DNA of 6,756 nt, from NCBI GenBank assembly GCA_030592625.1, contig JAUVIY010000145.1:1-6756 (forward strand). The letters are read 5' to 3'. The notes under the pieces are model-generated. The model was not told the origin of the DNA, ran no database searches, and worked only from the letters and a program-made list of their open reading frames with translations. Positions 1-6,304 of this stretch are shown in pieces. Numbering within the stretch: position 1 is the first letter of the stretch; every line of letters begins with the position of its first letter. Origin of the DNA: Spirochaeta sp. (lineage in GTDB: Bacteria; Spirochaetota; Spirochaetia; DSM-2461). The translations under genes and the position numbers were made by a program.

Positions 1-330
1 AAGGACGGTCTGCGTAACCTGGGCTACCACATCGGTACCGGCGATTCGCCTATCTGTGCCGTTTTCACGCCGGTGGGAGACGATCTTGAAACCGTAGCCA
101 TGGGTATGCTCACCTATCTGCGCAAGAATAATATTTTCTGCACCGGCATTGTGTGGCCGGTGATTCCTCCGGGACTCATAATGTTCCGGATGATACCGAC
201 AGCCGCTCATTCCCAGGAAGATGTGGCCCGCACTATTGAGGTGTTCAAGACCATGCGGGACGATCTCAAGGTTCAGTTTCCTCTGAATGATGATCTGATT
301 TCAAAGATCAACAAGATTTTCAGGTACTGA
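1..330 (+). CDS. PLP-dependent aminotransferase/acyltransferase-like enzyme (AONS/KBL fold), C-terminal part
   Basis: The frame is open from base 1 to a TGA at 328-330, giving the last 109 residues of a protein that begins outside the window. The segment resembles the C-terminal small domain of fold-type I PLP enzymes of the 8-amino-7-oxononanoate synthase / glycine C-acetyltransferase group. It has a LGYHIGTGDSPICAVF stretch (family pattern: G...T..S.I.PV), a helix, then VWPVIPPGLIMFRMIPTAAH, which matches the P.VP.G..R.R...TA.HT motif containing the substrate-carboxylate-binding Arg. It ends with the EDV..TIEVFK helix. The catalytic PLP lysine would lie upstream and cannot be seen, so the exact reaction is undetermined. 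An internal ATG at 100 would be too short to be the real start. The gene converges on the PTS operon and appears unrelated to it. Confidence 0.85.
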   Translation, partial: KDGLRNLGYHIGTGDSPICAVFTPVGDDLETVAMGMLTYLRKNNIFCTGIVWPVIPPGLIMFRMIPTAAHSQEDVARTIEVFKTMRDDLKVQFPLNDDLISKINKIFRY

Positions 331-345
331 TTTTTAATTGACTGA

Positions 346-380
346 CGGGATCGTTCCTCGCTTCGCTGTGGTACGACCCT
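346..380. other. Imperfect hairpin in convergent intergenic region
   Basis: GGG (347-349) pairs with CCC (377-379), TCGT (351-354) with ACGA (373-376), and CC (356-357) with GG (370-371). There is one bulged A, one T-T mismatch and a 12-base loop that includes CGCTTCGC. It lies 16 bases after the aminotransferase stop. No T-run follows on either strand, so it is not a classical intrinsic terminator. It could be a degenerate extragenic repeat unit or a transcript-end structure. Confidence 0.35.
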
Positions 381-384
381 GGAT

Positions 385-422
385 CTCTGGCGAGATGAGG
401 GTTACTCCTTACCCCACCAGAG
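385..422. other. Second imperfect hairpin in convergent intergenic region
   Basis: CTCTGG (385-390) is complementary to CCAGAG (417-422). Inside, GGG and CCC can pair around TTACTCCTTA. It follows the 346-380 hairpin by only a few bases, so the 331-500 gap is mostly structured, non-coding sequence between the two convergent transcription units. No poly-T tract follows on either strand. It may act as a bidirectional, Rho-dependent or protective 3' structure, or be a remnant of a repeat. The function is not determined. Confidence 0.35.
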
Positions 423-500
423 GACAATGCTCCCTGAGTTCGCATCATCAGTATATGCTCTGAGGAATAACAATTATTATCGAGAGGTTCTTTCAATAAT

Positions 501-791
501 TCAGATGACTACCTGGGGATTCACCTTTTCAAAACCGGATTCAATAAGATTTACAAGATCGGATAAGGCTTCTCCTTCATCGCTTCCGTTTGCCTCGATG
601 CGAATTTCAGTTCCCTGTGAAACGTTGAGGAGGATTACCTTGATGATGTTCTTGGCATCCGCAGTTTTTTCTCCCTTGAAAACGGTAATGCTGCTGTTAT
701 AAAGCTTCGCCGTTCTTACGAATAAGTCCGCCGGCCGACTATGCAGTCCGGTATCGTTCTTTATGGTTAATTTTGTGTCTATCATATTCAT
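501..791 (-). CDS. HPr-family phosphocarrier protein lacking the regulatory serine
   Basis: This is a 96-residue HPr-like protein, close to the family length of 85-95. HPr is the cytoplasmic carrier that takes phosphate from Enzyme I and passes it to EIIA domains. The active-site motif TGLHSRPA is intact. Its histidine is residue 17 from the first ATG, or 15 from a second in-frame ATG at 785, which is the canonical number. The segment normally holding the HPr-kinase target Ser46 reads DAKNIIKVILLNV, with Asn at that site, and the usual GVMSLG patch is altered. Control by HprK/CcpA-type Ser phosphorylation is therefore unlikely. The ATG at 791 overlaps the upstream stop as ATGA, with GAGG five bases before it; 785 is the alternative start. 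It is the last gene of the PTS operon and probably supplies its own carrier. The plus-strand reading of this stretch is a shadow. Confidence 0.93.
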   Translation of the reverse strand: MNMIDTKLTIKNDTGLHSRPADLFVRTAKLYNSSITVFKGEKTADAKNIIKVILLNVSQGTEIRIEANGSDEGEALSDLVNLIESGFEKVNPQVVI

Positions 792-1144
792 TTATTCCTC
801 GGGTATTTCTTTCGCAGAATACGGAGTATGGATTTTAAAGTGATTGTATAAAAGGAAAAGTGATAAGGAGAGGCCAGAATCGGTATCCGGAGTTCCCGTT
901 TGAATTTTTCCAGATCCAGGCCCTCAAGTTCGTCGGATTCCATAAGGTTCCAAATATGGTACATATCGCTTGTTCCCGCCAGCTCCCGCAGGAGAGCTTC
1001 CAGGCGTTTGACGTTACGGTGTGCCAGGGCCAGTAGAATGCCGTAAACCAGAACGATGATATTGAGCCACGCCTGATTTTCGCGGTAGAAATCTATCAGA
1101 CGAGTCGCGTATTCACCGAGAAAATCGAAAAATATCTGAGTCAA
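788..1144 (-). CDS. Small single-pass membrane protein, function unknown
   Basis: I do not recognise a family for these 118 residues. There is one hydrophobic helix at about residues 26-42 (AWLNIIVLVYGILLALA). The basic HRNVKR follows it, so by the positive-inside rule the C-terminal three quarters should be cytoplasmic. That part is charged, with an acidic patch (ESDELEGLDLEKFK, about 69-82), and ends in the basic tail LRILRKKYPRNK. The start is TTG at 1144, chosen because AAAGGTGG lies seven bases upstream and because TTGA overlaps the DeoR stop. No alternative ATG occurs until Met61, after the membrane segment. Its stop overlaps the HPr start by four bases. Tight coupling between regulator and HPr suggests a role tied to the PTS, perhaps as a membrane partner of a soluble component; this is inference from position only. 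It could also be a misjudged, rapidly evolving protein. Confidence 0.75.
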   Translation of the reverse strand: MTQIFFDFLGEYATRLIDFYRENQAWLNIIVLVYGILLALAHRNVKRLEALLRELAGTSDMYHIWNLMESDELEGLDLEKFKRELRIPILASPYHFSFYTITLKSILRILRKKYPRNK

Positions 1145-1917
1145 ACCAATACCACCTTTATATCCTGATTTCTCAGGAATTCAATGTCCTGTTCCGGGGC
1201 CTTCTTATCGGTTACCAGGAGATTTATCCTATCCCAGCCGGTCACTCGATTGTATCGAGCCTGCCCGAACTTTCCGGAATCAACCGCCAGGATGACACGA
1301 TCAGACACGCTGATCATTTCATGAATCATCGCAATCAGCCTGGTTTCGAATATGGACACACCATGTTTCCGGTCTATCCCGTCTGCAGATAACAGAAGCG
1401 TATGATGATGATGGCAGTTGGCGAAATATTCATTACCGCTATGGGGACCGACTGAATGCTTGTTCCAGATCTCACCGCCCAGGATGACGGTTCGGATGTT
1501 TGGCGCCGCCCCGGTTTCAATGGCCAGTTCCAGAGAATTGGTTATGATTCTGAAAGACCGGTCTGTAATGCCGCTCATGATTTTCCCGGCCAGAAACGTG
1601 GTGGTACCCGGTCCGATCAGGATATCGTCCTGTTCCTGAACGAGCTCCGTGCAGTACTCGGCAATACGGATTTTCTCCTCGATTGCACGAGTGCTGCTCC
1701 GGGGTGTGAGGGCTCCGGTATGTTCAGTCTGAAACAGTACCCCGCCGCCGACGGTCTGAATAACGGCGTCTTTCTTCTCCAGTTCCTTGATATCTCTTCG
1801 AATCGTTGCCGTTGAAACTTTGAAGAATCGAGCCAGCTCCTCTATAGAGGTTTGCTGCTTCAACCTGAGACGGTTGACCAGTTGTACCAGCCGACGTTTC
1901 CTGGGCTCAACCATCAC
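1141..1917 (-). CDS. DeoR-family transcriptional regulator of the PTS operon
   Basis: At 258 residues it is typical of the DeoR family (about 250). The N-terminal winged helix-turn-helix spans about residues 6-60: the SIEELARFFKVSTATIRRDIKELE motif carries the recognition helix STATIRRDI, followed by the wing VIQTVGGGV. The C-terminal DeoRC sugar-phosphate-sensing domain shows GPGTTTFLAG (102-111), ITNSLELA (125-132), LGGEIWNKHSVGP (146-158), SADGID (177-182) and AVDSGKFG (212-219). Such proteins usually repress an adjacent sugar operon and release DNA when a phosphorylated sugar binds, so a self-regulating loop with this PTS is likely. The GTG at 1917 overlaps the previous stop; an ATG one codon later (1914) is equally plausible. 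No clear Shine-Dalgarno is visible, so translation is probably coupled. Oddities are four consecutive His (169-172) and GPGTT where many relatives have an Asp before GTT. Confidence 0.93.
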   Translation of the reverse strand: MMVEPRKRRLVQLVNRLRLKQQTSIEELARFFKVSTATIRRDIKELEKKDAVIQTVGGGVLFQTEHTGALTPRSSTRAIEEKIRIAEYCTELVQEQDDILIGPGTTTFLAGKIMSGITDRSFRIITNSLELAIETGAAPNIRTVILGGEIWNKHSVGPHSGNEYFANCHHHHTLLLSADGIDRKHGVSIFETRLIAMIHEMISVSDRVILAVDSGKFGQARYNRVTGWDRINLLVTDKKAPEQDIEFLRNQDIKVVLV

Positions 1918-2258
1918 ATCAGATGAAAAGCACCGACAATTGCCTTGCCGGACTCATACAGCTCATTGAAGCGATCCATCGCCGGTTGACTGTCCATTAC
2001 TTCACAGACGATGCCTTCCTCTTCGAACCGGGCCAGCGTTTCAGGAGGTACAGTAACTTTATTCATGAAGCCAAGGCCCAGAATTACTGTTTCGGGCCGG
2101 GAAGCCACCACATCGTCGAAGTCTTCCGGCGAGTACATGGTGCCGGTTTTTCTCCACCAGCGGCCGTCTACCTTGCTCCGGTAAACCAGGCAGGTTGTAC
2201 GGTAAACCTTACCTCCGCTGACCAGCTTAGTGAAGGATATCTCATCAACCTTGGGCAT
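1914..2258 (-). CDS. Mth938-like domain protein (DUF498 / AAMDC-like)
   Basis: The 114 residues match the whole length of the small Mth938-like fold found in archaeal, bacterial and mitochondrial (NDUFAF3/AAMDC) proteins. Recognisable parts are a beta-rich N-terminus ending in WRKTGTMYSPEDFDDVVA, then PETVILGLGF (family P..li.GtG), VPPETLARFEEEGIVCEVMDS (family l.pe....l...gi..e.m.t), and AMDRFNELYESGKAIVGAFH (family A...yN.l...gr.V.a..h). No catalytic residues are established for this family, and no reaction should be assigned. ATG 2258 was chosen because AGGGGG lies ten bases upstream. The EIIB stop is 15 bases away, and the gene's own stop overlaps the DeoR start. Its place in a PTS operon is unusual; it might handle a product of the imported sugar or bind a PTS or regulatory component, but nothing in the sequence proves either. 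Confidence 0.85.
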   Translation of the reverse strand: MPKVDEISFTKLVSGGKVYRTTCLVYRSKVDGRWWRKTGTMYSPEDFDDVVASRPETVILGLGFMNKVTVPPETLARFEEEGIVCEVMDSQPAMDRFNELYESGKAIVGAFHLM

Positions 2259-2273
2259 ACAGCTTCATCCCCC

Positions 2274-2561
2274 TTAGTTGTTCAGATACTCGACAATTTT
2301 TTCGATGTCCTGTTCGATGCCGACGCCTGTGAGGAAAGATACTGTCCGAATAACCGGAACATCGCCGGTATCGGAGACGAATGTTGTCGTAACCACAAGA
2401 TCGTGGCCCTCCACTTTGGATTTAACTTCAGATGCTTTGCATTGGGTGATTTGCACCGGAATATCCCGTTTGTCCAATTCTTCTTCGATTTTTCGAGCCA
2501 CCACTGTGGACGTGGCGATGGCGGTTCCACAGGCTACGAGAATCCTCTTTTTAACTTTCAT
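2274..2561 (-). CDS. PTS sugar transporter subunit IIB, galactitol type
   Basis: This 95-residue protein matches GatB-type EIIB in length and layout. It receives phosphate from EIIA on a cysteine and transfers it to the sugar as EIIC moves it across the membrane. The P-loop-like active site follows strand 1: RILVACGTAIATSTVVA, with phospho-Cys at residue 11. Downstream, VQITQCKASEV, HDLVVTTTFV, DVPVIRTVSFLTGVGIE and the C-terminal helix are in family order. The fold (a low-molecular-weight phosphatase-like alpha/beta sheet) is known for the family. The start is ATG 2561. Its likely Shine-Dalgarno AAGGAG lies inside the last two codons of Enzyme I (Lys-Glu-stop), 12 bases upstream, which is a rather long spacing. 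The type assignment does not identify the sugar. Confidence 0.95.
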   Translation of the reverse strand: MKVKKRILVACGTAIATSTVVARKIEEELDKRDIPVQITQCKASEVKSKVEGHDLVVTTTFVSDTGDVPVIRTVSFLTGVGIEQDIEKIVEYLNN

Positions 2562-2570
2562 TTGATATTT

Positions 2571-4301
2571 CTACTCCTTGGAATTGTAGTGTTCGTGCAA
2601 AACCGCACGTATTTCATTATCTTTGTCCAGGTCAAGAATTCGATCTGCCAGGGCTTGTGCTTCCTTCAGCGTCGTTTTCCTGATGAGCCATGACGCCTCA
2701 GGTAAGGCTCGAGGACTCATGCTGAGTTCGGTGACTCCGAGGCCAACCAGAAGGGGTATCGCCAGGGGATTTCCCCCCAATTCTCCGCAGACACCGACCC
2801 ATCGTTCATGGGATTCCGCGGCTTGAACAACCTCTTTAACCGCTCTGAATACCGAAGGATCAAAGGTTCTGTAATAATCACTGACATCACTATTGAGCCG
2901 GTCCGCTGCCAGCAGGTATTGGGTAAGATCATTCGTTCCTATGCTGAAAAACGAAACACGACGAGCCAGGGCATCCGCCACCCAAACCGCCGACGGGATT
3001 TCCACCATGATACCCGTCTCCATGTTCTGATCATAGGGTATACCCTCCTTTTCGAGCTGGGTACAGGCTTCGTTCATGATATCAAGTGCGGCTTCCAGTT
3101 CGGGAATCCCGCTGACCATTGGAAACATGATTTTTACCGTTCCGTGTGCTCCGGCTCTCAGGATTGCCCTTATTTGAGTTATGAACAAGTTCGGGCGGGA
3201 TAGGGTAAGTCTCAGGGCACGGTTGCCCAGGAACGGATTATCTTCAGCCGGCAGCGGCAGAGCCGGTAATTGCTTATCACCGCCAATATCCAGTGTCCGT
3301 ATGATAACGAATCCTTCCACAAAGTATTCCGCCGCCTTCCGGTATGCCAGGTACTGCTCCTCCTCGGAGGGTAGAGAGGCAGAATTCATGAATAGGAATT
3401 CCGATCTGTACAGACCGACACTTCCGGCTCCGGCATCCCGGGCGGGAACAAGTTCTGCAGTGGAACCGACATTTGCCGATAGTGTGATGGCCAGGCCGTC
3501 CCTTGTAATTACCGGTTTATCCTGATCCTCCCGTATACGGGCATCGTTTTTCTCGATTGCCGTCTTCCTCTTTTCGAGTTTACTGCGAACTTTCACTCCG
3601 GGATTTACATAGATCAGCGCTTTTTCGGAATCGGATGTATCCACGATAAGGCTGTCCCGGTTTTGAACAATATCCATGATATCCTTGACGCCTACTGCAG
3701 CGGGTATTCCGAGATTGTTGGCCAGAATCGCCACATGTGATGTGGCGCCGCCAAGCTCAGTTACCATACCGGCGACTTTATCCGTGTCCATCATGGCCGT
3801 ATCACTGGGGAACAACTCCCGGGCGATGAGGATGCTCTCTTGCGGGAGATTCGACAGATTTGCATCAGGAATCCCGAGAAGAATCCGTAGAATGCGATTA
3901 AAAACGTCCTTGATATCCGCAACCCGGGATTTGTTGTAATCTCCATCATCAAGCTCGGCGAAGAGGACAATGTAGGCCTCGAAAATGTGGCGGAGTGCCG
4001 CTTCCGCATTGGAATTTTCTTCGCGGATTCGATCCTCAATCTCACCGATTATGCTGTCATCTTCGGCAATTGTCTGCTGGGAACGGAGAATGTGGGCGAA
4101 CTCGTCCCCCAACCGGCTTCTGACCGACTCCTTGAGAAACGCCAGTTCTTTGACAGCGGAACTGGCGGATAAACGCAGACGTTCTATTTCACCCGGGATG
4201 TCGTCCACCCTCTTTTCTGTTATTGTGAGATCAGGATTCCTGTATATATATGCTGAACCTTCCGCTATCCCGGGGGATGCGGCAATTCCCGTTAATTCCA
4301 T
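2571..4301 (-). CDS. ptsI: PTS Enzyme I (phosphoenolpyruvate-protein phosphotransferase)
   Basis: Enzyme I takes phosphate from PEP in the cytoplasm and passes it to HPr, the first step of the PTS. From the ATG at 4301 the protein is 576 residues, close to the usual 570-580. It opens with MELTGIAASPGIAEG, a classic EI start. Numbering from this ATG puts the phospho-His in GGATSHVAIL at His189, the E. coli number. The PEP-binding C-terminal barrel has GLYRSEFLF (Arg299), IRTLDIGGDK (Arg335), MVEIPSA, SIGTNDLTQY and GVCGELGGNP (Cys505). All key residues are present, so it should be active. An in-frame TTG at 4325 with GAGAAG before it would add eight residues and overlap EIIA by 20 bases; it is less likely on family grounds. 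The ATG lies four bases after the EIIA stop. EI is usually encoded with HPr away from sugar-specific genes, so its place between EIIA and EIIB is notable. Confidence 0.96.
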   Translation of the reverse strand: MELTGIAASPGIAEGSAYIYRNPDLTITEKRVDDIPGEIERLRLSASSAVKELAFLKESVRSRLGDEFAHILRSQQTIAEDDSIIGEIEDRIREENSNAEAALRHIFEAYIVLFAELDDGDYNKSRVADIKDVFNRILRILLGIPDANLSNLPQESILIARELFPSDTAMMDTDKVAGMVTELGGATSHVAILANNLGIPAAVGVKDIMDIVQNRDSLIVDTSDSEKALIYVNPGVKVRSKLEKRKTAIEKNDARIREDQDKPVITRDGLAITLSANVGSTAELVPARDAGAGSVGLYRSEFLFMNSASLPSEEEQYLAYRKAAEYFVEGFVIIRTLDIGGDKQLPALPLPAEDNPFLGNRALRLTLSRPNLFITQIRAILRAGAHGTVKIMFPMVSGIPELEAALDIMNEACTQLEKEGIPYDQNMETGIMVEIPSAVWVADALARRVSFFSIGTNDLTQYLLAADRLNSDVSDYYRTFDPSVFRAVKEVVQAAESHERWVGVCGELGGNPLAIPLLVGLGVTELSMSPRALPEASWLIRKTTLKEAQALADRILDLDKDNEIRAVLHEHYNSKE

Positions 4302-4305
4302 ATTT

Positions 4306-4797
4306 CTATTGACCGTATTTTTCAACCGCTTCTCGCAGTATCGAAAAGATATCTCCTGAGTCCCGGGCTACCAGAATGGCATTGAGTATCTCTTCGTTCT
4401 GATAGACATTAATCAATGTCTCCAACATGTCGCCGATCCTATTCTTTTCTTTTAGTGCGAACATGGAAATCATACGCACCGACAGCTTGTCGTCGGGGCT
4501 GCCCATGGAAAGGAATTCGACAGGTTCTTGAAGACGTGCGAACAGGATAACCGATTGCCGAACATGTTCGGCGTCGGTGTGGGGAATCGCGATTTTCGGA
4601 CCGGGCATTGGGAGCCCGGAGGGATGAGCCCTCTCCCGTTTCAGGATGGCCTCGACGAATGTAGGCTTACAATTCCCCTCTTCGACAAGGAATGCCGCCA
4701 TCTGAGAAAGAGCATCCTCCCTGGTCGAAGCCTGGAGATTGTGCATGACAAACTCCGGTTTGACGAGTTCACTGAATTTCAAGTTGTTATCATTCAT
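4306..4797 (-). CDS. PTS sugar transporter subunit IIA (fructose/mannitol/galactitol superfamily)
   Basis: The 163 residues form one PTS EIIA type-2 domain, about the size of GatA (about 150). It takes phosphate from HPr and gives it to EIIB. The active-site motif is PGPKIAIPHTDAEHV with phospho-His at residue 73; the preceding HPSGLPMPG loop is also family-like (family: R...FPTGI......AIPH). The rest shows SVILFARLQEPVEF, VRMISMFALKEK and the C-terminal helix pair seen in these domains. ATG 4797 has an AGG nine bases upstream (4807-4809), a modest Shine-Dalgarno. It is 75 bases after EIIC with a strong hairpin in the gap, and ends four bases before the Enzyme I ATG. There is no fused HPr or EIIB domain, unlike some fructose-type proteins. 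Confidence 0.94.
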   Translation of the reverse strand: MNDNNLKFSELVKPEFVMHNLQASTREDALSQMAAFLVEEGNCKPTFVEAILKRERAHPSGLPMPGPKIAIPHTDAEHVRQSVILFARLQEPVEFLSMGSPDDKLSVRMISMFALKEKNRIGDMLETLINVYQNEEILNAILVARDSGDIFSILREAVEKYGQ

Positions 4798-4828
4798 AAG
4801 CTTGAACCTGACTGGAAATCATTTAATA

Positions 4829-4855
4829 GCGGACGGGGATTTAACACCCGCCCGC
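4829..4855 (-). promoter_or_regulatory. GC-rich RNA hairpin between EIIC and EIIA
   Basis: On the minus-strand transcript, GCGGGCGGG (complement of 4847-4855) pairs over nine positions with the complement of 4829-4837, around a nine-base loop. One pair is G-U, which becomes an A-C mismatch on the plus strand, so the structure is better in the operon mRNA. After it comes TATTAAATGATTT, T-rich but without a continuous U-run. It lies in the only sizeable gap of the operon, 18 bases after the EIIC stop and about 20 bases before the EIIA Shine-Dalgarno. It may be an attenuator/partial terminator or an mRNA processing/stability element that sets EIIC apart from the soluble PTS proteins. Confidence 0.6.
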
Positions 4856-4872
4856 CCCTACTGACCGATGAC

Positions 4873-6258
4873 TCAGCTTTCTTCAGAATAACCGGCTATC
4901 CGCTGCCAGGCACTGGTGTTCTTCTTGAACAGAATCCAGGCAATAATGAGAACAGCAAGAATAAGGATATTGCCGATCCAGAATTTATTGGCGGCCAGGG
5001 TAAAGACATAAGCCAGCCAGTTACCGCCGTCTACCATGCTGGTAATCAGTGTAGCTCCTTCGGGGAATTCAAAGTTCGACATCCGGGCGACTTGACTTTG
5101 GACACCGGCGATACCGTTCATAATGTATAGAGTGGGAACCATAACCACGGTACTCGTGATGATGGCGCGGACAACATTACCACGGACAATGGGAATCATC
5201 ATGCAGACCATAAATGGAATGGTGGCCAGGTCACCAAACGGTAATACCCTGTTGCCCGGCAGGATAACCGCCAGGAGAAGGGTAATGGGAACCATAATCA
5301 GGGATGTTGCTATGGAAACCGGATGGCCGATAGCGATCGCCGAATCCAGACCAATGTAGATTTCCCTGTTTTTAGCCCGTTTCTGCAGGAATTCTCTCGC
5401 CGCTTCGGACAGGGGGATAAGACCTTCCATGAGCAGGGCGACCATTCGGGGCATCAGAACCATGACAGCTGCCAGGGAAATACTCACCTGAAGCACCTTG
5501 GTGAGCCATGAGGTGAACGTTCCTACACCGGCATAAGCAATCAACGCGACGATACCTCCGATGATGACACCCTGAAGTACGGGTTCACCAAACACACCGA
5601 ATCGTTTCTTGATCGAATCGGGATCGGCCTTGACTTTATTCAACCCGGGAATGACATCAATCAGCTTGTTGACGATCATTGCCGGAACGACGAATACCGT
5701 TGAGAATCCATGGGGCAGGGAGATACCCGGTATACCAAGAAGCTGCTGCGTTGCCGGAGCCGTCCAGTCGGCAAAGAACAGCATCACCGCGGCAAAAATC
5801 ATCGCAGAGATGAGTCCCAGCCAGATACTGCCGGTGATAGCCTGAACCATCGCGCCCACAAAGGCGAAATGCCAGAAATTCCAGATGTCAATGTTGATCG
5901 TTTTCGTAACACGGGCGAACAGCAGAATCACATTGAGCAAAATCCCGGCGGGAATAATCAATGCGGCGATATCGGATCCGAAGGCGATTGCCGCCGAAGC
6001 CGGCCAACCGACATCGATGATAGTAAGCTCAATCCCGAAGCGATCGACCATCGCCTTGGCGGCGGGTCCGAGATTGTCGAATAAAATCCCGAGGACAACA
6101 CCGATACCAATGAAACCGACACCGACCATCAGCGCACTGCGAATCGCTTTACCCGACTTGGCGCCGAACGCGATAGCCATAATAAAAATGACAATTGGCA
6201 GAAAGACGCTTGCACCGAGGTCCAGAAAAAATTGCACGAAACTCTGTATTGCAGCCAT
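4873..6258 (-). CDS. PTS sugar transporter subunit IIC, galactitol (GatC) type
   Basis: This 461-residue, very hydrophobic integral membrane permease is about the length of E. coli GatC (about 451). It forms the sugar channel of the EII complex; the sugar is phosphorylated by EIIB during transport. About ten or more hydrophobic segments alternate with short loops, starting SVFLPIVIFIMAIAFGAKSG. Family-like stretches are TINIDIWNFWHFAFVGA (120-136), RFGVFGEPVLQGVIIG (219-234), YIGLDSAIAIGHPVSIATSL (301-320) and RVLPFGDLATIPFM (337-350). There is no fused IIA or IIB. ATG 6258 is firm: AGGAGG lies five bases upstream, the strongest ribosome site in the window. It is the first gene of the PTS operon, behind the candidate promoter. 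Family relatives transport galactitol or other polyols and pentitols, so the substrate stays open. Confidence 0.95.
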   Translation of the reverse strand: MAAIQSFVQFFLDLGASVFLPIVIFIMAIAFGAKSGKAIRSALMVGVGFIGIGVVLGILFDNLGPAAKAMVDRFGIELTIIDVGWPASAAIAFGSDIAALIIPAGILLNVILLFARVTKTINIDIWNFWHFAFVGAMVQAITGSIWLGLISAMIFAAVMLFFADWTAPATQQLLGIPGISLPHGFSTVFVVPAMIVNKLIDVIPGLNKVKADPDSIKKRFGVFGEPVLQGVIIGGIVALIAYAGVGTFTSWLTKVLQVSISLAAVMVLMPRMVALLMEGLIPLSEAAREFLQKRAKNREIYIGLDSAIAIGHPVSIATSLIMVPITLLLAVILPGNRVLPFGDLATIPFMVCMMIPIVRGNVVRAIITSTVVMVPTLYIMNGIAGVQSQVARMSNFEFPEGATLITSMVDGGNWLAYVFTLAANKFWIGNILILAVLIIAWILFKKNTSAWQRIAGYSEES

Positions 6259-6276
6259 AAAAGCCTCCTGAGACTC

Positions 6277-6304
6277 ATCCTACAAGGTCTTGTTCAATAG
6301 TCAA
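6277..6304 (-). promoter_or_regulatory. Candidate sigma-70-type promoter of the PTS operon
   Basis: Read on the minus strand, TTGACT (complement of 6299-6304) and TAGGAT (complement of 6277-6282) are separated by 16 bases, close to the -35/-10 consensus TTGACA/TATAAT. Transcription would start near 6270, giving a leader of only about a dozen bases that begins about at the AGGAGG of EIIC. The short leader is unusual and lowers confidence slightly. Direct GCAAC repeats overlap and precede the -35 box. Confidence 0.5.

Noticed and set aside
427..702. 91-residue plus-strand open frame
   Set aside because: It runs antisense through the HPr gene, has no family signal and lacks a good ribosome site; the HPr motif GLHSRPA on the other strand is decisive.
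1923..2693. 256-residue plus-strand open frame
   Set aside because: It covers the Mth938-like and EIIB genes and the end of EI in antisense. The protein has no recognisable domain and the minus-strand genes are clear.
4302..4325. TTG start at 4325 for Enzyme I
   Set aside because: It has a fair GAGAAG ribosome site, but the ATG at 4301 gives the standard EI N-terminus and puts the active His at 189; kept only as an alternative.
4528..5130. 200-residue plus-strand open frame
   Set aside because: It is antisense to EIIA, the intergenic hairpin and the end of EIIC, with no family features.
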